A stretch of DNA of 64,000 nucleotides from Mycolicibacterium sp. CBMA 247 (GCF_009729095.1 NZ_VTGX01000004.1:1-64000), one strand, 5' to 3'; numbered from the stretch's first letter, positions 38,933 through 48,154 are shown. The notes: generated from the letters alone by a model not told the origin. Translations and numbers: made by a program.

Positions 38933-39456
38933 CACCGCACCGCCCTTCCGAACAACAACACGTCCTGAGGTTCTTCGCTGATATTGGGAAACAGCCCGTA
39001 GCGCGCCAGCCTTCCCTCCAGTGACAAACCACACCGCTGCAGCACCCCGGCCGAACCGGCATTGTCGAGGTGGCAGTACGCCGACACCCGGTACACCGTG
39101 GGATCCGCGTGCAGGCCGGCCAGCATCAGCGAAACCGCTTCCGACATCAGGCCCCGTCCCCACCACTGCCGGGCCAGGCAGTAGCCCAGTTCCACCGAGT
39201 GCGGCTGCGGCCGTCGCAGGGCGCACAGCCCCGCCACCTCGCCATCGATCTCGATCAACCAGGTCTGCGCGTCGCCGACGTTGAACAACCCGGTGATGAC
39301 GCGGCGTGTTTCGGCCACCCCCGAATGCGGGCGCCAGGACAGGTACCGCGTCACCGCGGGATCGGACGCGATGCGGGTGAACAGGGCCTCGGCATCCGCG
39401 ACGACCGGTGGCCGCAACCACACCCGCGGACCGGCCAGGATCTGGGGGTTGGGCAT
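38932..39456 (-). CDS. GNAT-family N-acetyltransferase
   Basis: The 174-residue protein resembles RimJ/RimL-type acetyltransferases (VWLRPPVVADAEALFTRIASDPAVTRYLSW; LGYCLARQWWGRGLMSEAV; HLDNAGSAGVLQRCGL). The acetyl-CoA loop is RQWWGRGLMSEA. The substrate is unknown. It is co-transcribed with the nitronate monooxygenase. An ATG at 39456 was used; five residues upstream is another. Confidence 0.88.
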   Translation of the reverse strand: MPNPQILAGPRVWLRPPVVADAEALFTRIASDPAVTRYLSWRPHSGVAETRRVITGLFNVGDAQTWLIEIDGEVAGLCALRRPQPHSVELGYCLARQWWGRGLMSEAVSLMLAGLHADPTVYRVSAYCHLDNAGSAGVLQRCGLSLEGRLARYGLFPNISEEPQDVLLFGRAVR

Positions 39457-39505
39457 CTGTCCATCCTGCACCGTTGCCGGTGCCGCCAGTCCAGCGGTTT
39501 ACTGG

Positions 39506-39895
39506 ATGGATATGGCCATCACCTTCAACCACACCATCGTCGCCGCCAAGGACCGGCAGGTTTCAGCCGAGTTCTTCACCGAGTTGTTCGGTCTACCGGG
39601 CCCGCAGGAGTTCGGGCCGTTTCTCGCCGTCACGCTCAATCACGGCGTCAGTCTCGATTACGCCCAGATCGGTCCCGACGACGAAGTCCGGCCGCAGCAC
39701 TACGCATTCCTGGTGTCCGAGGACGAGTTCGACTCGATCTACGGCAAGATCCGCGACCGCGGTATGCAGCACTGGGCCGATCCGCACGGTCAGCATCCCG
39801 GCGAGATCAACCACAACGACGGCGGCCGCGGCGTGTACTTCCAAGACCCGTCCGGGCATTACCTGGAGATCATCACCCGACCGTACGGGGGCTGA
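39506..39895 (+). CDS. VOC-fold protein
   Basis: The 129-residue protein has the glyoxalase-like fold (FNHTIVAAKDRQVSAEFFTELFGLPGPQEFGPFLAV; GGRGVYFQDPSGHYLEIITRPYGG). ATG 39506 and ATG 39512 are both possible starts. It is divergent from the GNAT gene 49 bp away. The longer open reading upstream overlaps that gene and is rejected. Confidence 0.85.
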   Translation: MDMAITFNHTIVAAKDRQVSAEFFTELFGLPGPQEFGPFLAVTLNHGVSLDYAQIGPDDEVRPQHYAFLVSEDEFDSIYGKIRDRGMQHWADPHGQHPGEINHNDGGRGVYFQDPSGHYLEIITRPYGG

Positions 39896-39904
39896 ACTCG
39901 GCGG

Positions 39905-40375
39905 CTAGCGGTGTCCGCGCTTGTGTTCCTGATCGCGGTAGGCGTTGGCCAGCGTGTCGACGTGATGGGGTAACGAGCCGGCCGCCACATCGGCCAGGCT
40001 GGTCTCCTCCAGCACCGAACGCATGCTGGCCCGCAGCGCCCGCCAGACATCGGTCAGCGCTGCCGTCGGGCCGGAGTACGGCAGATCGCCCAGCCCGATG
40101 TCGCGCACGCTGGCCAAGGGTCCGTCGATGCAGCGCAGCACGTCGGCGATGCTGATCTCGCCGGCCGGACGCGCCAGCTCATAGCCGCCTTCGCGGCCTC
40201 GATGGCTGCGGACCAGGCGGTCGGTTCGCAGGGCGGAGAGGATGTCGACGAGGAACTGCGCCGGGATGCCCTGCGCCTTGGCCAAGTCGTCGGTTTTGAC
40301 CAGCTCGCCGTCATCGACCGTGGCGAGCTGGACCATGGCTCGGACGGCATACTCCGCCTTTGCCGACATCCGCAT
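39905..40375 (-). CDS. Rrf2-family transcriptional regulator
   Basis: The 156-residue protein has the Rrf2 winged helix (MRMSAKAEYAVRAMVQLAT; DLAKAQGIPAQFLVDILSALRTDRLVRSHRGREGGYELARP). Only one Cys (in LRCIDGP) is present, not the three clustered cysteines of IscR or NsrR, so an iron-sulfur cluster is unlikely; CymR is a cluster-free example that responds to cysteine. The M. tuberculosis counterpart is Rv1287, next to cysN, and here too it lies downstream of the sulfate assimilation genes. Confidence 0.88.
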   Translation of the reverse strand: MRMSAKAEYAVRAMVQLATVDDGELVKTDDLAKAQGIPAQFLVDILSALRTDRLVRSHRGREGGYELARPAGEISIADVLRCIDGPLASVRDIGLGDLPYSGPTAALTDVWRALRASMRSVLEETSLADVAAGSLPHHVDTLANAYRDQEHKRGHR

Positions 40376-40445
40376 GCTCAGGATTCTGCCAGCTCACTCA
40401 TCGCCCGCACCGATGCGGGAAGCGGTGTGCCCGGCGACGGCGTGC

Positions 40446-41042
40446 CTAATCCGGGATCCCTGCCGCGTCCGGGACGACGACAGCGAACAGATCCGCCATC
40501 GCCGCCAGGCTCGCCGACTGCATGACAGAGGCGGGCACGGGTGCACTGTCGGGGCCGGCCAGCGTGCGGGTGGCGGTGGCGGCGGCCACCACGGTCGGGG
40601 CGTATCCGAGGTTGAAGGCGCCGCGCGCAGTGGAGTTGACGCACATGTGCGTCATGAATCCGGCCAGCACCAGGTTCGACGCGTCGAGGCCCCTCAGCCG
40701 GTCGTCGAGATCGGTCTGCACGAACGAATTGGGGAATTGCTTGACCACCACGGGTTCTCCCGCTCGGGGGGCCACCGACGCGACGATCGCGCCACTCTCG
40801 CCCTCGATGTCATACAGCGAGCCCGGACCGTCGGAGTGCTGGATGTGGATGATCGGGATGCCCGCGGTGCGGGCCCGGTCGAGCAGTTGCGCGGTCTGCT
40901 CGAGGGCGGCCTGGACACCGTCGAGCTCCATGGTGCCCTGGGTGTAGGTGTTCTGGCAGTCGATCAGAACCAGGGTGGAATCGGCGAGGCGGGCCGGTGC
41001 GGCGGGCAGGCTGGCCAGTTCGCGCAGCGTGGGGCGGGTCAC
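40446..41042 (-). CDS. Isochorismatase-family cysteine hydrolase
   Basis: The 198-residue protein has the Asp-Lys-Cys triad: ALIDCQNTY-type segment (TLVLIDCQNTYTQG), KQFPNSFVQTDLDDRL, and LVLAGFMTHMCVNSTARG with the catalytic Cys. Substrates in the family include nicotinamide, isochorismate and ureidoacrylate. The gene lies 10 bp after cysQ, and so may belong to the sulfate operon, but no direct link to sulfur is known. Confidence 0.87.
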   Translation of the reverse strand: MTRPTLRELASLPAAPARLADSTLVLIDCQNTYTQGTMELDGVQAALEQTAQLLDRARTAGIPIIHIQHSDGPGSLYDIEGESGAIVASVAPRAGEPVVVKQFPNSFVQTDLDDRLRGLDASNLVLAGFMTHMCVNSTARGAFNLGYAPTVVAAATATRTLAGPDSAPVPASVMQSASLAAMADLFAVVVPDAAGIPD

Positions 41043-41052
41043 CCCGTTCAGC

Positions 41053-41799
41053 CTAGTGCGCTGCGGTGACCGCGAGTACCCGTTCGGCCAGTTCGGGCCG
41101 GCACACGATCAGGTCGGGCAGCGTGGGATCGGCCGAGTTGTAGACCAGCGGCGAGCCGTCGACGCGCGAGGTGTGCAGGCCGGCCGCGCGGGCCACCGCG
41201 ACGGGCGCGGCCGAATCCCACTCGTACTGACCGCCCGCGTGCACGTACACGTCGGCGACTCCGCGGATCACCGCGGCGACTTTGGCTCCGGCGGAACCCA
41301 TTTCCACCAGGGTGCCGTCGAGCGTCTCCTGCACTGCCAGTGCCACCGCAGGCGGGCGGGTGCGCGACACCACCACCCGGGGCGGGCCGTCGAATGGACG
41401 CGGTGCGGCCACCTCGGGGGTGGACAGCGTGGTGTTCTGCGCAGGCAACGCGACCGCCCCGGCCACGAGTTCGCCTGCGCTCCACAGCGCCACGTGCACG
41501 GCCCAGTCGTCGCGGCCGAGCTCGGAGAACTCCCGGGTGCCGTCGAGCGGGTCGACGATCCACACCCGCTCGGCGCTCAGCCGCACCGGGTCGGCCCGCT
41601 GATCGGCTGTGGCCTCCTCGGACAGCACCGAGTCACCCGGACGCAGTGCCGCCAGCTCGGCCATCAGGAAGTCGTGGGACTGCTTGTCCCCGGCGGCCTT
41701 TCGCTCAGCAGCGGGGGCACCGGCGAAGTCGGCGCGGACGTCGAGCAGCAGATCCCCGGCCCTGGTGGCCAACCGGGCGGCCAGTTCGTGATCGTTCAC
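41053..41799 (-). CDS. cysQ: 3'(2'),5'-bisphosphate nucleotidase CysQ (inositol-monophosphatase family)
   Basis: CysQ hydrolyses PAP or PAPS and so relieves inhibition of sulfotransferases and recycles the products of sulfate activation. The 248-residue protein has the metal-binding motifs VLSEE and VWIVDPLDGTREF of the inositol-monophosphatase superfamily. Its GTG start overlaps the cysNC stop (GTGA). In M. tuberculosis cysQ is elsewhere (Rv2131c); here it is part of the operon. Confidence 0.9.
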   Translation of the reverse strand: MNDHELAARLATRAGDLLLDVRADFAGAPAAERKAAGDKQSHDFLMAELAALRPGDSVLSEEATADQRADPVRLSAERVWIVDPLDGTREFSELGRDDWAVHVALWSAGELVAGAVALPAQNTTLSTPEVAAPRPFDGPPRVVVSRTRPPAVALAVQETLDGTLVEMGSAGAKVAAVIRGVADVYVHAGGQYEWDSAAPVAVARAAGLHTSRVDGSPLVYNSADPTLPDLIVCRPELAERVLAVTAAH

Positions 41800-43640
41800 G
41801 ACCGTGACTCCAACAGCTCGATCACCATGTCGGCCAGTTCAGCGGTGCTGTGTTGCGGGGTGAGCCGCAGATCCGGGTTCTTCGGCCGCTGGTACGGGCT
41901 GTCGATTCCGGTGAAATGGGTGATCTCACCGGCACGCGCCTTGGCATAGAGACCCTTGGGGTCGCGGCGTTCGCAGTCTTCCAGCGGGGTATCACAGAAC
42001 ACCTCGAAGAAGTCGACACCGCTCTCGGTGGCCACCCGCCGCGCCAACTCACGGTGTTCCTCCAGCGGGCTGATCGCCGGCACCAGCACGATCTGGCCGG
42101 AGTCGGCCAGCAGTGAGGCCACATGGGCCAGCCGGCGCAGGTTCTCGGCCCGGTCGGCCATCGAGAAACCGAGGTCGGCGTTGAGGCCGTGGCGCAGGTT
42201 ATCGCCGTCCAGAACATATGCCGGCAAGCCCTTTTCGAGCAGCTTCTGCTCGACGAGCATCGCCACCGAGGACTTGCCCGAGCCCGACAGCCCGGTGAAC
42301 CACACCGTGCGTCCGCGGCTCAGCCGATCCCCCGGGGTGACCAGCGACTCGTGACGAACCGCGTTGGGGCTCGCCGCGTCGTGGCGGGTGTCGCGCAACA
42401 CCATGCCGGCCCCGATGGTGCCGTTGGTGTTGGGATCGATCAGGATGAACGATCCGGTGGCCGCGTTGCGGCTGTACTCGTCGAGCAGCAACGGGGCTTG
42501 GGTGCGCAGTGAAACACGGCCCAGCTCATTGAGTTTGAGCGCGCTCGCGGACTTGTCCCGATGCAGGGTGTTGACATCGAGTCGGTAATCCAGGCCCGTG
42601 ACCTTGGCGCGGGTGGTGCGGGTCGTGTGCTTGACCAGGTACTCGCGTCCTGGCTCCAGCGAGGACTCGTCGGCCATCCAGCACACCGTGGCGTCGAACT
42701 CCTGGGTGACCCGGGGCTGGTTGTTGGGCCGGGCGATCATGTCGCCGCGCGAGATGTCGATGTCGTCGGACAGGCTGATCGACACCGCCATCGGAGGGAA
42801 CGCCTCCTCGACAACGCCGCTCGGGCCGTCGATCTGCGTGATGCGCGTGGGCTTTCCGGCCGGCAGTACGATCACGTCGTCACCGGGACGCAGCACGCCG
42901 CTGGCCACGGTGCCGGCGTAGCTGCGGTGGTCGGCGTGTTCATGGGTCTGCGGACGGATCACGTACTGCACCGGGAAGCGCACGTCGACGAGGTTGCGGT
43001 CACCGGCGATGTAGACATCTTCCAGGTGGCTCAGCAGGGACGGCCCCTCGTACCAGGGCGTGACATCAGACTTGGTCACCACGTTGTCGCCTTGCAGCGC
43101 CGACAGCGGGATCGTGGTCACGTCGTGGACGTCCAATCGCGCTGCGAACGCGTGGAACTCGTCGCGGATCGCCTCGAAACGCTCCTGGCCCCAGTCGATC
43201 AGGTCCATCTTGTTCACGGCCAGCACGATGTGCTGGATTCCCAGCAGCGAAGCCAGGAACGCGTGCCGACGCGATTGCTCGAGCAGGCCGTGGCGCGCGT
43301 CGACCAGCACGATGGCCAGCTGCGCGGTGGACGTACCGGTCACCATGTTGCGGGTGTACTGGATGTGGCCCGGGGTATCGGCGATGATGAATTTCCGCTT
43401 GGCCGTGGCGAAGTAGCGGTAGGCGACATCGATCGTGATGCCCTGCTCCCGCTCTGCGCGCAGGCCGTCGGTGACCAGCGCCAGGTCGGTGTAGTCGTGA
43501 CCGCGTTCCTTGGAGGTCCGCTCGACCGAGGCCAGCTGATCCTCCATGACAGCCTTGGAGTCGAACAGCAGCCGGCCGATCAGCGTGGACTTGCCGTCGT
43601 CGACGGATCCCGCGGTGGCGATGCGAAGTAGCGTCGACAT
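41796..43640 (-). CDS. cysNC: Bifunctional sulfate adenylyltransferase subunit 1 / APS kinase
   Basis: The 614-residue fusion has an N-terminal EF-Tu-like GTPase (P-loop GSVDDGKS at residues 11-18, DTPGH near 88-92, NKMD at 143-146) and a C-terminal APS kinase (P-loop GLSGSGKS at 450-457, with DGDNLRHGLNADLGFS). With CysD it makes APS from sulfate and ATP, driven by GTP, and the kinase part makes PAPS. It overlaps cysD by 1 bp. Confidence 0.97.
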   Translation of the reverse strand: MSTLLRIATAGSVDDGKSTLIGRLLFDSKAVMEDQLASVERTSKERGHDYTDLALVTDGLRAEREQGITIDVAYRYFATAKRKFIIADTPGHIQYTRNMVTGTSTAQLAIVLVDARHGLLEQSRRHAFLASLLGIQHIVLAVNKMDLIDWGQERFEAIRDEFHAFAARLDVHDVTTIPLSALQGDNVVTKSDVTPWYEGPSLLSHLEDVYIAGDRNLVDVRFPVQYVIRPQTHEHADHRSYAGTVASGVLRPGDDVIVLPAGKPTRITQIDGPSGVVEEAFPPMAVSISLSDDIDISRGDMIARPNNQPRVTQEFDATVCWMADESSLEPGREYLVKHTTRTTRAKVTGLDYRLDVNTLHRDKSASALKLNELGRVSLRTQAPLLLDEYSRNAATGSFILIDPNTNGTIGAGMVLRDTRHDAASPNAVRHESLVTPGDRLSRGRTVWFTGLSGSGKSSVAMLVEQKLLEKGLPAYVLDGDNLRHGLNADLGFSMADRAENLRRLAHVASLLADSGQIVLVPAISPLEEHRELARRVATESGVDFFEVFCDTPLEDCERRDPKGLYAKARAGEITHFTGIDSPYQRPKNPDLRLTPQHSTAELADMVIELLESRS

Positions 43641-44578
43641 CAGAAGTAGCCCTCTCGCTTGCGGTCTTCCATACCGGCTTCTGAGATGCGATCATCGGCC
43701 CGGGTGGCGCCACGCTCGGTGAGCCGGGACACCGCGGTTTCGGCAATCACCTCGGAAACCGTTGCGGCCGTTGACTCGACACAGCCGGTGCAGGTGACAT
43801 CGCCAACGGTGCGGAACCGCACCGACTTCTCGACGACCGGTTCGTCCTTACGGGGCTGCATGAACTTGTGCACCGCCAGCAGCATGCCGTCGCGCTCGAA
43901 CACCTTGCGCTGGTGCGCGTAATAGATGGAGGGCAGCTTGATCTTCTCCGCTCCGATGTAGGACCAGATGTCGAACTCGGTCCAGTTGGAGATCGGGAAC
44001 GCGCGGATGTGCTCGCCCTTGTGGTGACGGCCGTTGTACAGGTTCCACAACTCGGGGCGCTGCGCCTTGGGATCCCACTGGCCGAACTCGTCACGGAAGG
44101 AGAACACCCGCTCTTTGGCGCGGGCCTTCTCCTCGTCGCGCCGGGCACCGCCGAAGGCGGCGTCGAACTTGTTCTCCCGGATACCGCGCAGCAGTGTGAC
44201 GGTCTGGATCGGGTTGCGCGACGGGATCGTTTCGACCACGCGGCCGGCATCGATGTCGTCCTGCACCTTGGCGACGACCAGTCGCGCACCGTAGTGCTCG
44301 ACGAGTTCGTCGCGGACCTGGTACACCTCGTCGAAGTTGTGGCCGGTGTCGACGTGCATCACCGGGAACGGCAGCCGTCCGGGGGCGAACGCCTTGACCG
44401 CCAGGTGCAGCATGACGATCGAGTCCTTGCCGCCGGAGAACAGCAGCACGGGCCGCTCGAACTCCGCAGCGACCTCGCGGATGATGTGGATGGCCTCAGC
44501 CTCCAGCGACCGCAGGTGGCTCAGCTCGTAGCGGCCGGCGCGGCCGGGCTGCTGATCTGATTTTTGCGCGGTGGTCAT
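43640..44578 (-). CDS. cysD: Sulfate adenylyltransferase subunit 2
   Basis: CysD is the ATP pyrophosphatase half of ATP sulfurylase. The 312-residue protein has the PP-loop SGGKDSIVMLHLA and the family segments FGGARRDEEKARAKERVFSFRD and FPISNWTEFDIWSYI. ATG 44578 was chosen over the GTG one codon upstream because it leaves better spacing to GGGGA. It is the first gene of cysD-cysNC-cysQ, with a strong promoter about 50 bp upstream. Confidence 0.96.
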   Translation of the reverse strand: MTTAQKSDQQPGRAGRYELSHLRSLEAEAIHIIREVAAEFERPVLLFSGGKDSIVMLHLAVKAFAPGRLPFPVMHVDTGHNFDEVYQVRDELVEHYGARLVVAKVQDDIDAGRVVETIPSRNPIQTVTLLRGIRENKFDAAFGGARRDEEKARAKERVFSFRDEFGQWDPKAQRPELWNLYNGRHHKGEHIRAFPISNWTEFDIWSYIGAEKIKLPSIYYAHQRKVFERDGMLLAVHKFMQPRKDEPVVEKSVRFRTVGDVTCTGCVESTAATVSEVIAETAVSRLTERGATRADDRISEAGMEDRKREGYF

Positions 44579-44629
44579 CACTTCCCCATTAAGTTGGTAG
44601 GAATGGCCAGAATTGCAAGCATGGCCAGG

Positions 44630-44658
44630 AATCTATCCGCCTGCCGATGTGGTGTCAA
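44630..44658 (-). promoter_or_regulatory. Promoter of the cysD operon
   Basis: On the minus strand TTGACA (44653-44658) and TAGATT (44630-44635) are 17 bp apart. Just downstream, ATGGCCAG occurs twice as a direct repeat (44603-44610 and 44621-44628), a possible regulator site. Confidence 0.75.
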
Positions 44659-44788
44659 TGGTGGGCAATCGTCAGCCCCGATGCCCGCTGACGTGCGCCC
44701 GGCGGAGACATGGTCGAACATGGTCGGCAACCGGTGGCACAGCAATTTGTCGCGCGGGGTGAGCATCGGTGAATCCCTCCTGGATTAA

Positions 44789-44811
44789 TTACGTTACGAT
44801 CCATAACGTAA
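44789..44811. promoter_or_regulatory. Inverted repeat, probable TetR operator
   Basis: TTACGTTA and TAACGTAA form perfect 8-bp arms with a 7-bp spacer, 32 bp upstream of the tetR start codon. TetR operators often have this layout, so autoregulation is likely. Confidence 0.7.
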
Positions 44812-44843
44812 CATCGGGAGTTCGATGACGATAGGTTTTTGCC

Positions 44844-45425
44844 GTGACCATTTCCGGACAGGCGCCAGGGCGCCCGCGCGACCCAGCCAAGGATGCCGCC
44901 GTGCTGACCGCAGCCCGCGAGTTGCTGGTCGAAGCCGGCTACCAGGGCACCACGGTGCTGGCCGTCGCCCGGCGGGCCGGGGTCGGAGCCCCCACCATCT
45001 ACCGGCGATGGCCGACCAAGGAAGCGCTGGTGGAGGACGCCGCGTTCGGCCACGCCGATGCGATCCCCGTGCCGGCGCCCACCGGAAACCTGCGCGCCGA
45101 TCTGCGCGGCTGGGTCTCGATGTTCCTGGATTGGCTGGCCAACCCGGTCACCCGGGCCGCGCTTCCCGGCCTGCTGGCCGCCTACCACCTCGACGAGACC
45201 AGCTACGAGCGATTGGTTCTGCGCTCGGAAGCCGACGTGCGTGGCCTCATGGTCAACCTGCTCGACGGTGACGTTGCCCGCGCCGACTCCGTGTTCGACT
45301 TCCTGGTGGCCAGCACCGTGGTGCGGGCCATGACCCGCGGACTCCTCGATCGTGAGGCGTTCTGCGATCGCACCGCCGATGCGTTGACCGCTCTGGCCCG
45401 ATCCGAGTACCCGTCGGGTAATTGA
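44844..45425 (+). CDS. TetR-family transcriptional regulator
   Basis: The 193-residue protein has the TetR helix-turn-helix (VLTAARELLVEAGYQGTTVLAVARRAGVGAPTIYRRWPTKEALVEDAAF) and a ligand domain of the type with FLDWLANPVTRAALPGLLAAY. The GTG start lies 6 bp after a TAGGTT hexamer, so the transcript may be leaderless. It is divergent from cysD and convergent with the carbonic anhydrase gene. Its ligand is unknown. Confidence 0.9.
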   Translation: MTISGQAPGRPRDPAKDAAVLTAARELLVEAGYQGTTVLAVARRAGVGAPTIYRRWPTKEALVEDAAFGHADAIPVPAPTGNLRADLRGWVSMFLDWLANPVTRAALPGLLAAYHLDETSYERLVLRSEADVRGLMVNLLDGDVARADSVFDFLVASTVVRAMTRGLLDREAFCDRTADALTALARSEYPSGN

Positions 45426-45585
45426 GCCGCTGATACCGGCGGCGCAGGCTGAATGCCATGAGCACCCAGACCGGTCGGGTTTGGCGTTCGCGCCCGTAAC
45501 GCCATGGCGAAAAAACCGCTGAGTCCCCGCCGCAGCGTCACGAACGCGAGCAACAGCCAGCCACAACCTTGGGGTGGCGGTCCCG

Positions 45586-46077
45586 CTAGAGCGTGACTTC
45601 GTTGAGCTTGCCGGTGGCGACGTCGAATATGAAGCCGCGCAACGATTCATGCTTGGTGACGAACGGGCTGGCCTCGATGCGGCGCAAGGATTGGCGCACA
45701 TCCTCCTCCGGGTCGACGAACGCCTCGGCCGCCCAGTTCGGCTTGATGCCGGTGTCGTCCTGGATCTGCTGTTTGAACCCGTCGTCGGTAAATGTCAGCA
45801 TGCCGCAGTCGGTGTGGTGAATCAGGATGATCTCCCTGGTCCCCAGCAACCGCTGACTGATGGCCAGCGAGCGGATCTCGTCGTCGGTGATGACCCCGCC
45901 GGCGTTTCGGATGACGTGTGCCTCGCCGTCGCCCAATCCGAGGATGCGATAGACGTCCAGTCTGGCGTCCATGCACGCGACCACCGCGACGTGCTTGCTC
46001 GGCGGCAGCGGCAACGGTCCGGTGAAGGTCGTGGCATAGACCTCGTTGTTGGCCACGTACTGGTCGGTGACAGACAT
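45586..46077 (-). CDS. canA: Beta-class carbonic anhydrase
   Basis: The 163-residue enzyme interconverts CO2 and bicarbonate. Zinc ligands are Cys35 and the His-x-x-Cys pair in HHTDCGM, and CMDARLD is the Cys-x-Asp-x-Arg motif. It resembles Rv1284 closely and keeps its place next to cysD. The promoter lies in the 130-bp gap before a terminator hairpin. Confidence 0.94.
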   Translation of the reverse strand: MSVTDQYVANNEVYATTFTGPLPLPPSKHVAVVACMDARLDVYRILGLGDGEAHVIRNAGGVITDDEIRSLAISQRLLGTREIILIHHTDCGMLTFTDDGFKQQIQDDTGIKPNWAAEAFVDPEEDVRQSLRRIEASPFVTKHESLRGFIFDVATGKLNEVTL

Positions 46078-46150
46078 GAACCGACGCTAACAACGCAAAG
46101 GCAGCGTGGCTAGCAGCAGAATCAGCGTGAGCCGATTGGATGCTGAACGG

Positions 46151-46191
46151 GCGAAGGCCGTCCTGTTCGGGGGAAGCAGGACGGCCTTCGC
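46151..46191. terminator. 15-bp hairpin terminator after the GT39 gene
   Basis: GCGAAGGCCGTCCTG pairs perfectly with CAGGACGGCCTTCGC around an 11-nt loop. It lies 20 bp after the GT39 stop codon on the minus strand and separates that gene from canA. There is no U-tract. Confidence 0.75.
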
Positions 46192-46210
46192 GGTCAGGTG
46201 GGCTACCGGG

Positions 46211-48127
46211 TCACGTACGCGGCGCCTTCAGGTCGTAGACCGCGACGTTGCCGACCACGCTCTTGGTGAAATTCGCCTTCACCCAGTCGGTGATCTGCGC
46301 GGAGCTACCGTGCTCGTCGCGCGGCGGTCCGCCTCGACCGCCCTCGGGCCGGTCCAGGAAGTACCGGATCTGCCCGTCGGCGACATACTGCTGGAACTGT
46401 GCGAGCGTGGGCGAGTCGTCGCTGCCGGTGAACCCGCCGATGGCCATCAGCGACTCCCCCGTCTTGAGCTCCAGGTCACTGATCATCATCGAGCCCACAC
46501 TCGCTGCGGCCCATCGACCGTCGGCGCCCGCGACGAGCTCGGCCAGGGCCGGATCGTCGGTCCGCCCGAATCCGCCCGGCCCACCCGGACCACCGGGCCC
46601 GCCGAACCCCATGTCCCGTTTGGGACCCGAGGTGGCGATCGGCCCACCGTTGTGGCCGGCAGCCACGGTCTCGATGGTGTAGGCCGCCGTCGCACCGAGG
46701 CCGAAGATCATGGCCGCCAAGGCCACCACCGCGGGCAGCTTGCCCGGACGGTGCGCGACGACGGCCAGTACCACCGCGGTCAGCACCGAGCCGATCAGCA
46801 CGATCCAGCGCAGCGCGGGTAGCCAATCCTGGGTCCGGTTCAGCAGCACGAACGCCCACACCCCGGTGGCGGCCAGCATCACCGCCAGTACCAGCCGCGC
46901 AGCCAGTCGTGCACGCACACGCCACAATTCGACGACGGATATGCCCACCAGCGCGGCGACCGCAGGCGCCAGCGCCACGGTGTAGTAGGGGTGGATGATC
47001 CCGTCCATGAAGCTGAACACCACGGCGGTGACCAGCAGCCAGCCGCCCCACATCAGCAGGCCGGCCCGCAGCCCAGCGGTCCGTGCGGTGCGCCGGGTCA
47101 GCCACAGTGCGGCAACCAGCCCGATCAGTGCGGCGGGCAACAACCACGACGCCTCGGTTCCCATGGACTGCCCGAACATCCGGCCGATGCCCGGGTCACC
47201 GCCGAACATCAGGTTGGCACCGCCACCGGGTCCGGGACCGGGTCCGCCCGGGCCGGGACCGTGGCCCTCGTGCCCCAGGATGCGTTGCAGGCCGTTGTAG
47301 CCGAACGTCAGCTGCAGCAGGCTGTTATCGGTGGAGCCGGCGATATAGGGCCGGGAGTCGGCCGGCCACAACGCCACCAGCGCGATGTACCAGCCCGACG
47401 AGATGACCATCGTGGCCGCGCCGATCAGCAAGGTGCCCAACCGTTTCCACACGCCAACCGCCGGCGCGGCGACCAGGAACATCAAGGCCAGGCCGGGCAC
47501 GATCAGGAACGCCTGCAGCATCTTGGTCAGGAACGCGAAACCCAGCGCGCATCCCGCCAACGCCACCCATCCGGCGCTGACCCTGGCCGACACCGGCCCG
47601 ACGGCGCGCACCATGAAGTAGGCCGCCAGGACCAGCAGCAGCACCAGCAGCGCATCGGGGTTGTTGTACCGGAACATCGAGGCCGCCACCGGCGTCAGCG
47701 CCAGCGCCACCCCGGCGATCAGTGCGGCGCCGGGACCGCTGGTGCGACGGACGGTGGCATAGAGCAGCGCCACCGCGCCCACACCCATCAACGCCTGCGG
47801 CAGCAGCATGGTGAACTCGTTGAAGCCGAACAGCCTGCCCGACAAGCCCATCGCCCACATCGCGGCCGGAGGCTTGTCCACGGTGATGGCGTTGCCGGCG
47901 TCCAGCGACCCGAACAGCCAGGCCTTCCAGGACTGGGTACCGGCCTGGGCCGCGGCGGCGTAATAGCTGTTGGCCCAACCTGACGATCCCAGGCCCCACA
48001 GGTAGAGCAGGGCGGTGCCGGCCAGCAGCACCCAATAGGACGGGCGTACCCAGCGCGGGGTCAGTTCATCCGGCGAGTCCGCGGTCACCGTGGCGGCATC
48101 CCGTGCCGTATCAACGATGGTCGTCAT
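46211..48127 (-). CDS. GT39-family membrane glycosyltransferase (YkcB-like)
   Basis: The 638-residue protein is a polytopic GT-C glycosyltransferase of the ArnT/PMT type, using a polyprenyl-phosphate sugar as donor outside the membrane. About eleven hydrophobic segments are visible. The first loop has the conserved region WANSYYAAAAQAGTQSWKAWLFGSLD with VDKPP. A Gly/Pro-rich loop lies near residues 290-310 and another (GGPGGPGGPGG) near 530. The last 115 residues form an extracytoplasmic domain like that of YkcA/B proteins, ending DLKAPRT. It lies downstream of the GT2-GtrA gene (27-bp gap). The acceptor is unknown. Confidence 0.88.
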   Translation of the reverse strand: MTTIVDTARDAATVTADSPDELTPRWVRPSYWVLLAGTALLYLWGLGSSGWANSYYAAAAQAGTQSWKAWLFGSLDAGNAITVDKPPAAMWAMGLSGRLFGFNEFTMLLPQALMGVGAVALLYATVRRTSGPGAALIAGVALALTPVAASMFRYNNPDALLVLLLVLAAYFMVRAVGPVSARVSAGWVALAGCALGFAFLTKMLQAFLIVPGLALMFLVAAPAVGVWKRLGTLLIGAATMVISSGWYIALVALWPADSRPYIAGSTDNSLLQLTFGYNGLQRILGHEGHGPGPGGPGPGPGGGANLMFGGDPGIGRMFGQSMGTEASWLLPAALIGLVAALWLTRRTARTAGLRAGLLMWGGWLLVTAVVFSFMDGIIHPYYTVALAPAVAALVGISVVELWRVRARLAARLVLAVMLAATGVWAFVLLNRTQDWLPALRWIVLIGSVLTAVVLAVVAHRPGKLPAVVALAAMIFGLGATAAYTIETVAAGHNGGPIATSGPKRDMGFGGPGGPGGPGGFGRTDDPALAELVAGADGRWAAASVGSMMISDLELKTGESLMAIGGFTGSDDSPTLAQFQQYVADGQIRYFLDRPEGGRGGPPRDEHGSSAQITDWVKANFTKSVVGNVAVYDLKAPRT

Positions 48128-48154
48128 GTCTTCAGTCTCTCGATTCGGCCCGGT

